Source: an uncultured Burkholderiales bacterium
GTDB lineage: Bacteria; Pseudomonadota; Gammaproteobacteria; Burkholderiales; Burkholderiaceae_C
Length of the DNA stretch: 64,000 bases
Direction: 5' to 3'
Assembly (NCBI GenBank): GCA_903932865.1
Contig: CAIZHQ010000025.1
Span: forward strand, 62,001-126,000
Position 1 is the first letter of the stretch. Every line of letters starts with the position of its first letter. Made by a program: the position numbers and the translations under genes. The notes under the pieces are model-generated. The model saw only the letters and a list, made by a program, of their open reading frames with translations, searched no databases and had not been told where the DNA came from. Positions 51,442 to 60,054 of this stretch are shown piece after piece.

Positions 51442-51901
51442 TGTTGCCCTCACCGCCGGCCTGACCGTCAGCGCCAAAGGACAGCACATCCACCTCGCCC
51501 TTGATGCCAGGGTTCAGGTATTGGTAAGGGCGGCCCCAGGGGTCGCTCGGCAGTTTGTCCAGATAAGGCTTCCAGTTGCCGGGCACGGGCTCGGTGGTGG
51601 GCTTGAGAATGAGGGCGCTCAAACCTTGCTCGCTGCTGGGAAAGCGCTGGTTGTCCAGTTTGTAGAGCTTGAGGGCCTGCATCAGGTTGCCCACATCGGT
51701 TCGGGCGGCGGTGATGCGCGCATCGTCGGCGCGGCCCAGCACATTGGGCACGATGAGGGCGGCCAGCACGCCAATGATGGCCAGCACGACCATCAGCTCG
51801 ATCAGTGTGAAGCCGCGTTGACGCGCAGGCGTGAGGCGAACCGCAGTCGCGACTGCGCAAGGGTTGGAGAGTGGGGCGAGGTCTTGCATGCCTTCGATCA
51901 T
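51416..51901 (-). CDS. gspG: type II secretion major pseudopilin GspG
   Basis: A 161-residue major pseudopilin. Leader ends ARQRG, then [19 protein letters not shown] and the GspG core [23 protein letters not shown] and [13 protein letters not shown] with the calcium loop [18 protein letters not shown]. Two ATG codons (51901 and 51889) are possible starts, both giving a longer leader than usual. First gene of the long minus-strand operon, divergent from gspC with only nine bases between. Confidence 0.95.
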   Translation of the reverse strand: MIEGMQDLAPLSNPCAVATAVRLTPARQRGFTLIELMVVLAIIGVLAALIVPNVLGRADDARITAARTDVGNLMQALKLYKLDNQRFPSSEQGLSALILKPTTEPVPGNWKPYLDKLPSDPWGRPYQYLNPGIKGEVDVLSFGADGQAGGEGNNADLGSWQ

Positions 51902-51910
51902 AATCCGGCC

Positions 51911-52378
51911 ATGTTACAAATCTTGCCCACCACAAGAAGTGCCAAGCTTTGGCCGGGTGTTTCGGCCGCTTTGGCGGGCTGTGCGGCCGCTGCCAGCGTG
52001 GTGTTTTGGGTGCTGAACTTCCCCACCGGCAGTGCGGTGCAGGGCTTGCCGGCGGTGCAAAGCTCTGCCCAAGCCGTGACCGGTTCATCTTCGACGCATT
52101 TGGCCCGAGCCTGGGGTGTGCAAGCGGCCTTGCCTGAGGTGAGCATCGCCCAATCCTCGCGTTTTGTGCTGTGGGGTGTGGTGGCTGGGGCTTCGGGCCA
52201 GGGCAGCGCCCTGATCGCGGTGGATGGTCAACCGCCTCGGCCTTTTCGGGTGGGGCAAGCCGTGACGGATGGCGTGGTGTTGCAAAGCTTGGGACAAAAG
52301 CAGGCTCAGTTGGGTGCCAGCGCACAAGGCGTGGCTCTTTTTTCGCTCAGCTTGCCTGGCGCAGACAAAGCACCTTAA
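51911..52378 (+). CDS. gspC: type II secretion protein GspC, short form
   Basis: About 155 residues. An N-terminal membrane helix ([18 protein letters not shown]) is followed by the homology region [42 protein letters not shown] (in parts [14 protein letters not shown] and PFRVGQAV). The PDZ or coiled-coil C-terminal domain of longer GspC is absent, so the protein ends after the HR domain that binds GspD N0. The ATG at 51911 was chosen at the membrane helix. Divergent from gspG. Confidence 0.88.
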   Translation: MLQILPTTRSAKLWPGVSAALAGCAAAASVVFWVLNFPTGSAVQGLPAVQSSAQAVTGSSSTHLARAWGVQAALPEVSIAQSSRFVLWGVVAGASGQGSALIAVDGQPPRPFRVGQAVTDGVVLQSLGQKQAQLGASAQGVALFSLSLPGADKAP

Positions 52379-52399
52379 AGCGCCTGTCGCGCTGCATTG

Positions 52400-53947
52400 T
52401 CAGGCGCGCAAAAACAAACGGTAAACCGGGTTGTCGGTCTCTTCCGCATACGGATACCCCAGCGCCTGCAAAAACTTGTCAAACGCTTTGTCGTCTTTGG
52501 CGGGAACCTGCAAGCCCACCAAAATGCGACCGTAGTCGGCACCTTGGTTGCGGTAGTGGAACAAAGAGATGTTCCAGCCCGGGCGCATCAGGCTCAAGAA
52601 TTTGAGCAGGGCGCCGGGGCGCTCCGGGAACTCAAAGCGCAGCAGGCGTTCATCTTGTGAGAGGGCCGAATGCCCACCCACCATGTGGCGGATGTGCTCT
52701 TTGGCCAGCTCGTCGTGCGACAGGTCAATGGCCTGAAACTGGTGCTTGTTGAACTTGGCGGTGATCTTGCCGCTTTCGCCTTTGCCGTGCGTGCTCAGCC
52801 CCAGAAAGACATGGGCTTTGTCCGAATCGCTCATGCGGTAGTTGAACTCGGTCACGTTGCGCGGGCCACCCGGCAAGCTGCCGATCAGCTCCAAAAACCG
52901 CTTGAAGCTGCCGCGCTCTTCCGGAATGGTCACCGCAAACAACGCTTCCTTTTCTTCGCCCACATCGGCGCGCTCGGCCACAAAGCGCAAGCGGTCAAAG
53001 TTCATGTTGGCGCCGCACAAAATCGCTGCGTAGGTTTGGCCTTTGGTTTTGTGGGTGGCCACATACTGCTTGATGGCCGCCACGGCCAGTGCGCCTGCGG
53101 GCTCCACGATGGAGCGGGTGTCCACAAAAATATCCTTGATGGCGGCGCACACCGCGTCGGTGTCCACCGTCATGAATTCATCGACCAAGCCGCGCGCCAC
53201 GCGGAAAGTCTCCTCGCCCACCAGTTTCACGGCGGTGCCGTCCGAGAACAGGCCCACATCGGCCAAAGTCACGCGCTTTTTGGCGGCCACCGACTGCATC
53301 ATGGCGTTCGAGTCGTTCATCTGCACGCCGATGACCCTGACGCCTGGGCGCACCGCCTTGATGTAGTTCGACACGCCCGAGATCAGACCGCCGCCGCCGA
53401 TGGCCACAAACACCGCATCGAGCGGACCTTGGTGTTGGCTCAGCATTTCCATGGCAATGGTGCCTTGGCCTGCGATCACATCCGGGTCGTCAAAGGGGTG
53501 AACAAACGTGAGGCCTTGCTTTTTTTCCAGCAGCACCGAGTGGTTGTAGGCGTCTGAATAGCTGTCGCCAAACAACACCACCTCGCCGCCAAAGCTTTTG
53601 ACCGCGTCAATTTTGACCTGCGGCGTGGTGGTGGGCATGACGATCACGGCGCGTGTGCCCAGGCGGCTGGCGCTCAGGGCCACGCCTTGCGCGTGGTTAC
53701 CGGCCGAAGCGCAGATCACGCCCTTTTTGAGTTGCTCGGGCGTCAGGTGCGCCATCTTGTTGTAAGCCCCGCGCAACTTGAAGCTGTGCACCGGTTGCTG
53801 GTCTTCGCGCTTCAAAAGCACTTGGTTGCCCAAGCGCTGCGACAGGTTTTTGGCCAGTTCCAAGGCCGATTCGGTGGCCACGTCATAGACCTTGGCGTTC
53901 AGGATCTTGATCAGGTAATCGGCGGGTTTGAGGTGTGGGGTGGTCAT
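52400..53947 (-). CDS. ilvA: threonine ammonia-lyase, biosynthetic (IlvA)
   Basis: About 515 residues, equal to E. coli IlvA in length. PLP lysine in REDQQPVHSFKLRGAYNK, glycine loop AIGGGGLISG and SAGNHAQGVALSA. The last 170 residues contain two ACT-like regulatory modules (GSLPGGPRNVTEFNYRMSD and ERPGALLKFLSLMRPGWNISLFHYRNQGADYGRILVG, read in parts) for isoleucine and valine control. It deaminates threonine to 2-oxobutyrate for isoleucine synthesis. The leader holds a terminator-type hairpin. The ATG at 53947 was chosen by length; others lie upstream. Confidence 0.95.
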   Translation of the reverse strand: MTTPHLKPADYLIKILNAKVYDVATESALELAKNLSQRLGNQVLLKREDQQPVHSFKLRGAYNKMAHLTPEQLKKGVICASAGNHAQGVALSASRLGTRAVIVMPTTTPQVKIDAVKSFGGEVVLFGDSYSDAYNHSVLLEKKQGLTFVHPFDDPDVIAGQGTIAMEMLSQHQGPLDAVFVAIGGGGLISGVSNYIKAVRPGVRVIGVQMNDSNAMMQSVAAKKRVTLADVGLFSDGTAVKLVGEETFRVARGLVDEFMTVDTDAVCAAIKDIFVDTRSIVEPAGALAVAAIKQYVATHKTKGQTYAAILCGANMNFDRLRFVAERADVGEEKEALFAVTIPEERGSFKRFLELIGSLPGGPRNVTEFNYRMSDSDKAHVFLGLSTHGKGESGKITAKFNKHQFQAIDLSHDELAKEHIRHMVGGHSALSQDERLLRFEFPERPGALLKFLSLMRPGWNISLFHYRNQGADYGRILVGLQVPAKDDKAFDKFLQALGYPYAEETDNPVYRLFLRA

Positions 53948-54008
53948 GTCCGGTGCCATGGCGAACGGGCCGCCTTGCCAAAAAGTGTGGGCTTGATGAT
54001 AACGGCCC

Positions 54009-54110
54009 AAAAAAATGCCCCAAGCCTTGCGGCTGGGGGCAAATCCACCTTTTCAGAGGGTGGAGGAGACAAGGGGTGCATGCAAAAAAGCACGCTTGTT
54101 CGCAATTGTA
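54009..54110 (-). ncRNA. structured leader or small RNA upstream of ilvA, ending in an intrinsic terminator
   Basis: On the minus strand: GCGTGC-T6-GCATGC hairpin (54095-54078), a CTCCTCC run, a small CCACC/GGTGG hairpin (54063-54045), and a 10-bp hairpin with GCAA loop (54040-54017) followed by seven T (54015-54009). TACAAT at 54110-54105 could be the -10 box, with only a weak -35. No minus-strand gene lies upstream that would need termination (osmC is on plus). It is therefore either an attenuator in the ilvA leader or a roughly 90-base sRNA with an anti-Shine-Dalgarno CTCCTCC loop. Confidence 0.5.
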
Positions 54111-54235
54111 CGGGTGTTTTTGTTGCGTCGCAGCAAGCGCTGTTTATTCATGTGCAAAAACTTGTAAAGTTGCACACTGTCAAGACGCACCCGCTGCCCC
54201 TGAAGGTGCAGGGATGAACTCAAAGGAAACCCACC

Positions 54236-54688
54236 ATGGAATGCACAGTCACCTGGACCGGCGCTGCCGGCACCCGCTCCGGCATGGGCTTTGTGGCCGA
54301 AACCGGCTCGGGCCACATCGTCAACATGGACGGTGCGCCCGATGCCGCCAAGCCTGAAAACGGCGGTCAAAACCTCGCCCCCCGCCCCATGGAAATGCTC
54401 CTGGCAGGCACCGGCGGTTGCACGGCTTATGACGTGGTGTTGATTTTGAAGCGCGGCCGTCATGACGTGCGCTGCTGCAGTGTCAAGATCAGCAGCGAAC
54501 GCGCCGAGTTCGACCCCAAAGTCTTCACCAAGATCAACATGCACTTCACCGTCACTGCCAGAGGTGTTGCCGCCAGCGCGGTCGAGCGGGCCATTGCCAT
54601 GAGCCACGACAAATACTGCTCGGCCAGCATCATGCTGGGCAAAACGGCAGAGATCACAACCAGTTTTGAGGTGGTGGAGGTGGCTTGA
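54236..54688 (+). CDS. OsmC-family peroxiredoxin-like protein
   Basis: A 150-residue OsmC/Ohr fold protein: PMEMLLAGTGGCTAYDVVLILKRGR with the first redox cysteine in GGCTAYD and the second in DKYCSASIMLGK. The TGGC...YC pairing is typical of the YhfA branch of OsmC. Likely reduces organic peroxides. AGGAAA precedes the ATG. Divergent from the ilvA leader. Confidence 0.9.
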   Translation: MECTVTWTGAAGTRSGMGFVAETGSGHIVNMDGAPDAAKPENGGQNLAPRPMEMLLAGTGGCTAYDVVLILKRGRHDVRCCSVKISSERAEFDPKVFTKINMHFTVTARGVAASAVERAIAMSHDKYCSASIMLGKTAEITTSFEVVEVA

Positions 54689-54707
54689 ATCCGTTATCCT
54701 CAAAAGC

Positions 54708-55010
54708 ATGAGACTTTCACCCCGCTCACAAGCCATCATTCACCAAGCGGTCGCGCAGCGCTGGGGAGACAGAGCGCAGGTGCGCTTATTTGGTTCTCGT
54801 TTGGATGATGCCGCAAAAGGCGGGGATATTGACTTGCACCTGCAGGTCCAAGGCTCATTAGACAACCCAATTTGGGAGGCTTCTTTGCTGTCCGCCCAAT
54901 TGCAGCGGCAGCTCGATGGCCGCAAGGTGGATGTCCGTTTGCTGGGTGGGTAACAAACCCGTTTAGCCGTCGACGACATCGCGCTTTCAGAGGGGGTGTT
55001 GCTGACATGA
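54708..55010 (+). pseudogene. MNT-type nucleotidyltransferase antitoxin, interrupted by TAA
   Basis: The first 81 residues include QVRLFGSRLDDAAKGGDIDLHL, the GSxxx...GDIDL nucleotidyltransferase motif, and KVDVRLLGG, then TAA at 54951. In the same frame just after the stop, the sequence continues QTRLAVDDIALSEGVLLT to a TGA at 55008-55010, which is the usual C-terminus of MNT proteins. That TGA overlaps the HEPN ATG (ATGA). So one in-frame nonsense codon cuts off the last 19 residues. In intact pairs MNT AMPylates and silences the HEPN RNase. The truncated protein keeps the catalytic GS and DxD residues and may be partly active. Confidence 0.75.
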
Positions 55011-55382
55011 GCTCAACCACGCCGCAACTCAAAGACAAGCTGCCCAAGGGCGATCGCGAGCGTTTGGCGGGCTTGCTCAAAACGGCCAAGGCCGAGTTGT
55101 TGCATTTGCAGCAAACAGATATTTTTGCCAGCTTGGCTCAAGGCGATGGAGGAGGGCGCTGGTGCTGTTCTTGAAAACCTAGACCGCGCAGAAAAGCTCG
55201 GGCTTTTGATCAGTGCCGACGACTGGTTGGCTCTTCGCAAACTGCGGAACTTGATGGTTCAAGAATACATCGACCACCCAGAAACTTTGCACATGGCCCT
55301 TCATTCGGCGCATCACCACGTGGCCATGCTCGCTCAGACGGTGGAGAACTTCGAGCGTCGTTCCATGGGTCTATTGGGCTGA
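55007..55382 (+). pseudogene. HEPN-domain toxin (HepT-like), frameshifted and internally deleted
   Basis: The 5' part encodes MSSTTPQLKDKLPKGDRERL and LKTAKAELLHLQQTD. At about 55115-55150 coding moves to another frame that reads LPAWLKAMEEGAGAVLENLD and RKLRNLMVQEYIDHPETLHM. The HEPN RNase motif R-x4-6-H is altered: RNLMVQEY has Gln where the catalytic His normally stands (RNxMVHEY). Total length is about 124 codons, shorter than the roughly 150 of full-length relatives, so sequence at the junction was lost. The toxin is dead by three criteria. Confidence 0.75.
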
Positions 55383-55411
55383 TCGCCAAACAGCCAACAG
55401 GCGCTACCAGC

Positions 55412-56035
55412 TCAAACCCGGTGCGCCACCGTGGTCATCACCTTGGCGGCGGCTTGCATCAACGCCCTGACTGGGGCGGGCAGTTCCACCGCACCGGCTT
55501 TCATGGCCATCTGGGCGTGGGCCATTTCATCGGCTTTCATCTGGGCCACGATGGCGCGTGAGGCGCTGTCGGCGGCGGGCAGCAAATCCATGTGGCTTTG
55601 CAGGTGGGCTTCCACCTGGCGCTCGGTTTCCACCACAAAGCCCAGACTCACCTGGTCGCCGCCCAGTTTGCCTGCGGCGTATCCGATGGCAAACGCACCG
55701 GCATACCAAAGCGGGTTCAAGAGCGAAGGCCGGTCGTTCAGGTCGTCCAAGCGTTGCTTCGTCCAGGCCAGGTGGTCGGTCTCCTCGCGGCTGGCCTCGG
55801 CCAGTTGAGCGCGCAGTGCAGGGCTCTGGCAGGCCAGAGCCTGGCCGTTGTACAGCGCCTGAGCGCAAACCTCGCCCACATGGTTGATGCGCATCAGCGC
55901 GCCTGCCTGGCGCTGCTCTGCAAGGTTGAGCTCAAGCGATGCCATAGAAGCCGCCGGATAAGGGCGACTGGCGCGAGGCTCGGCCCAAAGTGTGCGCAGG
56001 GCGCTGTCCATGGCCAAAATCAAGGCATTGCTCAT
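55412..56035 (-). CDS. coq7: Coq7-type 2-polyprenyl-3-methyl-6-methoxybenzoquinone hydroxylase
   Basis: A 207-residue carboxylate-bridged di-iron enzyme of ubiquinone synthesis. Iron ligands lie in [36 protein letters not shown] and [12 protein letters not shown] (Glu and E-x-x-H pairs). It adds the C6 hydroxyl in the penultimate steps of ubiquinone formation at the inner membrane. Likely monocistronic. Divergent from the porin. Confidence 0.95.
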   Translation of the reverse strand: MSNALILAMDSALRTLWAEPRASRPYPAASMASLELNLAEQRQAGALMRINHVGEVCAQALYNGQALACQSPALRAQLAEASREETDHLAWTKQRLDDLNDRPSLLNPLWYAGAFAIGYAAGKLGGDQVSLGFVVETERQVEAHLQSHMDLLPAADSASRAIVAQMKADEMAHAQMAMKAGAVELPAPVRALMQAAAKVMTTVAHRV

Positions 56036-56382
56036 GAATCAAGTGTAAACAATCGATCCTTCCGGGCTGAAAAACGCCAAGGTGCCCGTGATGGGATCTG
56101 GGTTATTGTATTTGTAATTGTTGATAATCTTGTTTGAGAATGGGTCGAAAGTCTTTGTCATGATTGATAAAAATGCAGTTATTAGGACCCGACAAGGGTA
56201 AATACGGGGGGTTGTTGCATGCTTGCAACGAAAAGAACTTTTCTTGGATGAATGTCTTGGCGAACACACAGTCGTCTGGTGGAATACATGTAACTTCCTG
56301 ATGTGGAGGTTGGCTCAGGGTTTCGACGGGTGAACATCATCCTTCTGATTCGGGCCCTTGTTTAACCTTGGAGAAACTTGCA
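56036..56382 (+). promoter_or_regulatory. 347-base AT-rich spacer and long leader of the porin gene
   Basis: No convincing gene lies here. The stretch is visibly AT-rich compared with its surroundings (for example 56101-56140) and contains GATAAT at 56123-56128, a possible -10 box. A perfect palindrome GAAAAGAACTTTTC is at 56230-56243. GGAGAAACTTGCA precedes the porin ATG. The layout suits a strongly expressed, regulated porin with a long 5' UTR open to sRNA control. Confidence 0.45.
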
Positions 56383-57489
56383 ATGAAAAAATCTCTGATT
56401 GCCCTGGCTGTTTTGGCAGCTTCTGGCACCTCTTTCGCTCAATCTTCCGTGACCGTCTGGGGTATCGTCGACGCCGCCGTATCTCGTGGCAATGGCGATG
56501 TGAACTCGGTTACCCGTTTGGTTGGTTCCGGCATCAGCTCTTCGCAGCTCGGTTTCCGCGGTACTGAAGACCTCGGCGGCGGCATGAAAGCCAACTTTTG
56601 GTTGGAAGCCGGCTTGGGCAACGACGCTGGTACTGGCGGCGCCACCACCACCAACAACCAGGCATCTGGTGCAGGCACCGCCAGCACAGCTGCCGGTTCG
56701 CAAGGTCTGACATTCAACCGCCGTTCCACAGTCTCCTTGTCTGGCGGTTTCGGTGAAATCCGTCTGGGCCGTGACTACACGCCTCAGTTCTGGAACTGGA
56801 CTGTGTACGATCCGTTCGGCACCAACGGCGTGGGCACAAACCGCGCCATGCTGAGCAGCGTTGCATTGGGCGGCACCACCGGTGGCACCACAGGTACATC
56901 TGTGCGCGCTTCCAACAGCGTGACCTATTTGTTCAACCACGGTGCCAACGCCACTTATGCTTCTGGCAACCAAGGTCTGCACGCAGCCGTTCAGATGTAC
57001 TACGGTGAAAACCTCTCCAACTCTGCAACACCTAAAGACGGTGACGGCTCCGGTATCCGCGTGGGTTACAACGCTGGTCCTTTGTCTGTTGCTGTGGGCA
57101 CCGGTCAAACCAAGTTTGCCGCTGGCAACTTGAAGATGACCAACTTCGGTGGCGCTTATGACATGGGCGTGGCCCGTCTGATCGGCCAGATCACCCGTGA
57201 CCAGCTGGGCACCGTCAAGGGTGACGGCATGTTGGTGGGCGTGACAGCGCCTCTGGGCGCTGGCTTGGTTCGTGCTTCGTACTCCACCTACGAAAACAAG
57301 GCAACTACTGCTGAGACCAAGCAAGTTGCTGTAGGTTATGTCCACAACCTGAGCAAGCGTACACGTGCTTACGTGACCTACGCTAGCGTCGACAACTCCA
57401 ATGGCGCAAATGCTGCCTTGGGTGGTGCAACTGGCGTGGCCAACAAAGGCTCTTCCGGTTTCGACATCGGTATGACCCACTCCTTCTGA
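56383..57489 (+). CDS. Gram-negative trimeric porin (Omp32 type)
   Basis: A 368-residue outer-membrane porin. Signal peptide MKKSLIALAVLAASGTSFAQ, then SSVTVWGIVDAAV, the first barrel strand of betaproteobacterial porins, GSRLGFRG-like SSQLGFRGTEDLGGG, LGRDYTPQFWNW in the constriction region, and the terminal strand GMTHSF with C-terminal Phe for Bam recognition. Codon use is strongly biased toward preferred codons, consistent with high expression. The ATG at 56383 has a Shine-Dalgarno sequence; earlier frame codons belong to the leader. A terminator follows. Confidence 0.95.
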   Translation: MKKSLIALAVLAASGTSFAQSSVTVWGIVDAAVSRGNGDVNSVTRLVGSGISSSQLGFRGTEDLGGGMKANFWLEAGLGNDAGTGGATTTNNQASGAGTASTAAGSQGLTFNRRSTVSLSGGFGEIRLGRDYTPQFWNWTVYDPFGTNGVGTNRAMLSSVALGGTTGGTTGTSVRASNSVTYLFNHGANATYASGNQGLHAAVQMYYGENLSNSATPKDGDGSGIRVGYNAGPLSVAVGTGQTKFAAGNLKMTNFGGAYDMGVARLIGQITRDQLGTVKGDGMLVGVTAPLGAGLVRASYSTYENKATTAETKQVAVGYVHNLSKRTRAYVTYASVDNSNGANAALGGATGVANKGSSGFDIGMTHSF

Positions 57490-57532
57490 TCTCCAGCTGG
57501 CGCAGGCCAGCTGTGTGTTCGAAGTCAAAAAA

Positions 57533-57562
57533 CCCACCGTGGCAACACGGTGGGTTTTTTTT
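57533..57562 (+). terminator. rho-independent terminator after the porin
   Basis: CCCACCGTG (57533-57541), GCAA loop, CACGGTGGG (57546-57554), then eight T. Flanking A and T residues extend the stem. Ends the porin transcript 44 bases after its stop. Confidence 0.92.
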
Positions 57563-57668
57563 CGGCTGTGCTGCGCTGCCTGTTCACAAAATCCACCCAT
57601 CCAAGGGATAACGCGGGTGCTGTACTCCGCTGTGGCTGTTAGATTGACCGATTGTCAGGATGTTCAAC

Positions 57669-59003
57669 ATGTTGTACCCCCATCTTTCTTTTCGTTCGTG
57701 GTTCGCCGCTGTGGGCTTGAGCCTGTCCACCACGGGCTTGCTGTTGTTGACGGGATGCGCCAGTGCGCCCAAAGAAGCGCCGCCAGTGCAGGTGGCCTGT
57801 CCTGAGGGTGTCCCTGCGGGCACCCAGTGCTGGCGGGGGCAGGATTCTGCGGGCTCGCATTATTTGCTCGCCAAGCCTGCCCAGTGGAGCGGTGTGCTGG
57901 TGGTGCATGCGCACGGCGGCCCCGCCTTGGGAGAGCCCAAGGCCTCCCGGGCAGACGAAGACATCCAGCGTTGGGCGATCACTTTGACCGAAGGCCACGC
58001 GTGGGCCGGGTCGGTGTTTCGGCAGGGTGGTTTTGCCGTGACCACGGCGGCAGAAGACACCGAGCGTGTCCGGCGCATCTTTGCGGGCCATGTGGCCAAG
58101 CCGCAAAGGACATTGCTGCACGGACAATCCTGGGGTGGCATGGTGGCCACGCGTGCGGCAGAGATGTACCCCCATTCCTGGGAAGGCATTTTGCTGACCA
58201 GTGCGGTGGTGGCCGGGCCCACGACATACGATTTTCGCTTGGACTTGCGCGCCATTTACCAGCACCTGTGCCAAAACCACCCGCGCGCCGATGAGCCTCA
58301 GTACCCTTTGTCGCTGGGGCTGCCTGCCGACAGCAAATTGACGGCGGCAGAGTTGAACACGCGGGTCAACGACTGTTTGGGTGTGCGCCAACCGGCAGCG
58401 CAACGCAGTCCTGAACAAGTCCAAAAAATCAAAACCATCGTCGATGTGTTGAAAATCCCGGAAAACGCCATTGCAGGGCATCTGAATTGGGGCACGTTCA
58501 CGCTGCGCGATGTGGTCACCAAAAGCGGCGGTGCCAGCCCGTTTGGCAACGACACGGTCCAATACCGCGGCTCCGCAGACGATGCCGCCCTGAATACCGG
58601 CGTGCCGCGCTTCAAAGCCGACCCCCAAGCCAGTGCCTGGTTTGATGCCGATGTCAACCACCGCGGCCAGTTCAAGGTGCCTGTGCTCACGGCCCATGGC
58701 ATCCGGGATTCGACGGTGTTTGTGGAGGGCAGTGACACCCTGCGCCTGCGCATGGCGTCGGCTGGCACCGGCGCTCGACTGGTGCAAACCTATGTGGACT
58801 CTGCAGAGCACAGTTATTGGGGCGATGCGCTGTATCCACCGCTGTTTGAGGCCTTGTTGGCTTGGGTCAATCAAGGCACCAAGCCCACACCTGTGGGCAT
58901 CGCCGCACGCTGCGCGGCTTTGCGGCCTGCACAAGCTGCTGAGTGCCGGTTTCAGACGGCCTACACCCCACAGCCTTTGGCCACCCGTATCGCTCCGCGC
59001 TGA
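57669..59003 (+). CDS. alpha/beta-hydrolase lipoprotein
   Basis: About 444 residues. Signal peptide ends in lipobox LLLLTGC, so a lipoprotein (Cys near residue 30). Nucleophile elbow LHGQSWGGMVA (Ser near 154), oxyanion segment HAHGGPALGE, and C-terminal SAEHSYWGDALYPP with catalytic His. A tannase-like or prolyl-aminopeptidase-like alpha/beta hydrolase is possible; the extended C-terminal Cys-rich end (AARCAALRPAQAAECRF) is unusual. Of two ATGs, 57669 has AGGA at a better distance than 57660. Confidence 0.8.
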   Translation: MLYPHLSFRSWFAAVGLSLSTTGLLLLTGCASAPKEAPPVQVACPEGVPAGTQCWRGQDSAGSHYLLAKPAQWSGVLVVHAHGGPALGEPKASRADEDIQRWAITLTEGHAWAGSVFRQGGFAVTTAAEDTERVRRIFAGHVAKPQRTLLHGQSWGGMVATRAAEMYPHSWEGILLTSAVVAGPTTYDFRLDLRAIYQHLCQNHPRADEPQYPLSLGLPADSKLTAAELNTRVNDCLGVRQPAAQRSPEQVQKIKTIVDVLKIPENAIAGHLNWGTFTLRDVVTKSGGASPFGNDTVQYRGSADDAALNTGVPRFKADPQASAWFDADVNHRGQFKVPVLTAHGIRDSTVFVEGSDTLRLRMASAGTGARLVQTYVDSAEHSYWGDALYPPLFEALLAWVNQGTKPTPVGIAARCAALRPAQAAECRFQTAYTPQPLATRIAPR

Positions 59004-59050
59004 GCGAGGACGGGACGTGCAGCGGCTGGCGCATGCCGCTGCAAGCTGAT

Positions 59051-60025
59051 TCACTGTTGCGCAATCCCCGCCTTTTGAATCACATCGGTCCAGCGCTGGA
59101 TGTCGGCATCGAGCAGTTGAGCCAATTGGCCAGGGGTGCTGGATTGGGCTTGCACGTTGAAACCCGCCAGGCGCTGCACCATGGCAGGATCGGCCAGGAC
59201 TTTGGCCACTTCGGCGCTCAGACGATCGACCACGCTTTTTGGGGTTTTGATGGGCGCAGCCAATGCGTTCCAGGACGACACATGGAAGTTGCTCAGGCCG
59301 GGCAACTCGCGCACCACCGGCACTTGGGGCTGGTCTTTGGGGCGGTTGGCGCCCATCACCCCCAGCAGCCGCACAGCTTTGGCGTTGATCTGGGGTTTGA
59401 GCGGTCCCAAAATCTCCACCACCGCATCGATCTGGCCGCCGCGCAAGGCGTTGATGACCGCAGGCGTGCCGTTGTAGGGGATGATTTGCGCGATCAGGTT
59501 GGCCTGGGTGCGCAGCAGCTCGGCGGCCAGGTGCTGGGTGCTGCCGATGTTGATCGTGCCGATGTTCAGTTGACCCGGGTGGGCGCGGCCAAAACTGACC
59601 AAGTTGGCCAGGGTTTTGTGGGGCGAGGCTTCTGGCACCACGATGGCGATGTCAAACAGCCCCAGCAGGGACACGGGTGCAAAGTCGGTGCGGGGGTTGA
59701 AGGGCAGGGCCTTGAACAAGCCCGCACTCACGGCCGTGCCGTTGGACATCAACAGCAAAGTGTGACCATCCGGCTCGGCCTTGGCCACCAGCTCGCCCGC
59801 CACGATGCCGCCCGCGCCGGGCCGGTTGTCAATGACGACGGGTTGGCCCAGATGGACGGACAGTTGTTGTGCCACGGCCCGCGCCGTCAGGTCGGCCACG
59901 CCCCCCGCACCAAAAGGCACAACGATGCGAAGGGGTTTGGAGGGAAAAGCGGCCTGCGCCCAGGCGTTGTTGAAAAACCCTGCAGTCAAAAGGGCTGCAT
60001 GCATCACGAGGCGGCGGCTTAACAT
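59051..60025 (-). CDS. Bug/TctC-family tripartite tricarboxylate binding protein
   Basis: A 324-residue periplasmic receptor with a signal peptide ending NAWAQA. Bug signatures: PSKPLRIVVPFGAGGVADLTAR, VIDNRPGAGGIVAGELV and YNGTPAVINALRGGQIDAVVE. It binds an unidentified carboxylate. No TctAB permease is adjacent, as is common for the expanded Bug family in Burkholderiales. The ATG at 60025 has GGAG eight bases upstream. Divergent from the DUF3047 gene by 29 bases. Confidence 0.93.
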   Translation of the reverse strand: MLSRRLVMHAALLTAGFFNNAWAQAAFPSKPLRIVVPFGAGGVADLTARAVAQQLSVHLGQPVVIDNRPGAGGIVAGELVAKAEPDGHTLLLMSNGTAVSAGLFKALPFNPRTDFAPVSLLGLFDIAIVVPEASPHKTLANLVSFGRAHPGQLNIGTINIGSTQHLAAELLRTQANLIAQIIPYNGTPAVINALRGGQIDAVVEILGPLKPQINAKAVRLLGVMGANRPKDQPQVPVVRELPGLSNFHVSSWNALAAPIKTPKSVVDRLSAEVAKVLADPAMVQRLAGFNVQAQSSTPGQLAQLLDADIQRWTDVIQKAGIAQQ

Positions 60026-60054
60026 CAGCACACTCCAAAAAAGTTTGATTCAGG

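Noticed and set aside
51092..51910. Long N-terminal extension of gspC
   Set aside because: It is antisense to gspG and gspH; the true GspC begins at the membrane helix at 51911.
53948..54083. Forty-odd-codon frame ending in ATGA overlap with the ilvA start
   Set aside because: It runs through the terminator hairpin, has no Shine-Dalgarno sequence and resembles no protein; probably chance.
56039..56269. 76-codon open frame in the porin upstream region
   Set aside because: No Shine-Dalgarno sequence, no family resemblance, and it lies in AT-rich regulatory sequence; treated as spacer.
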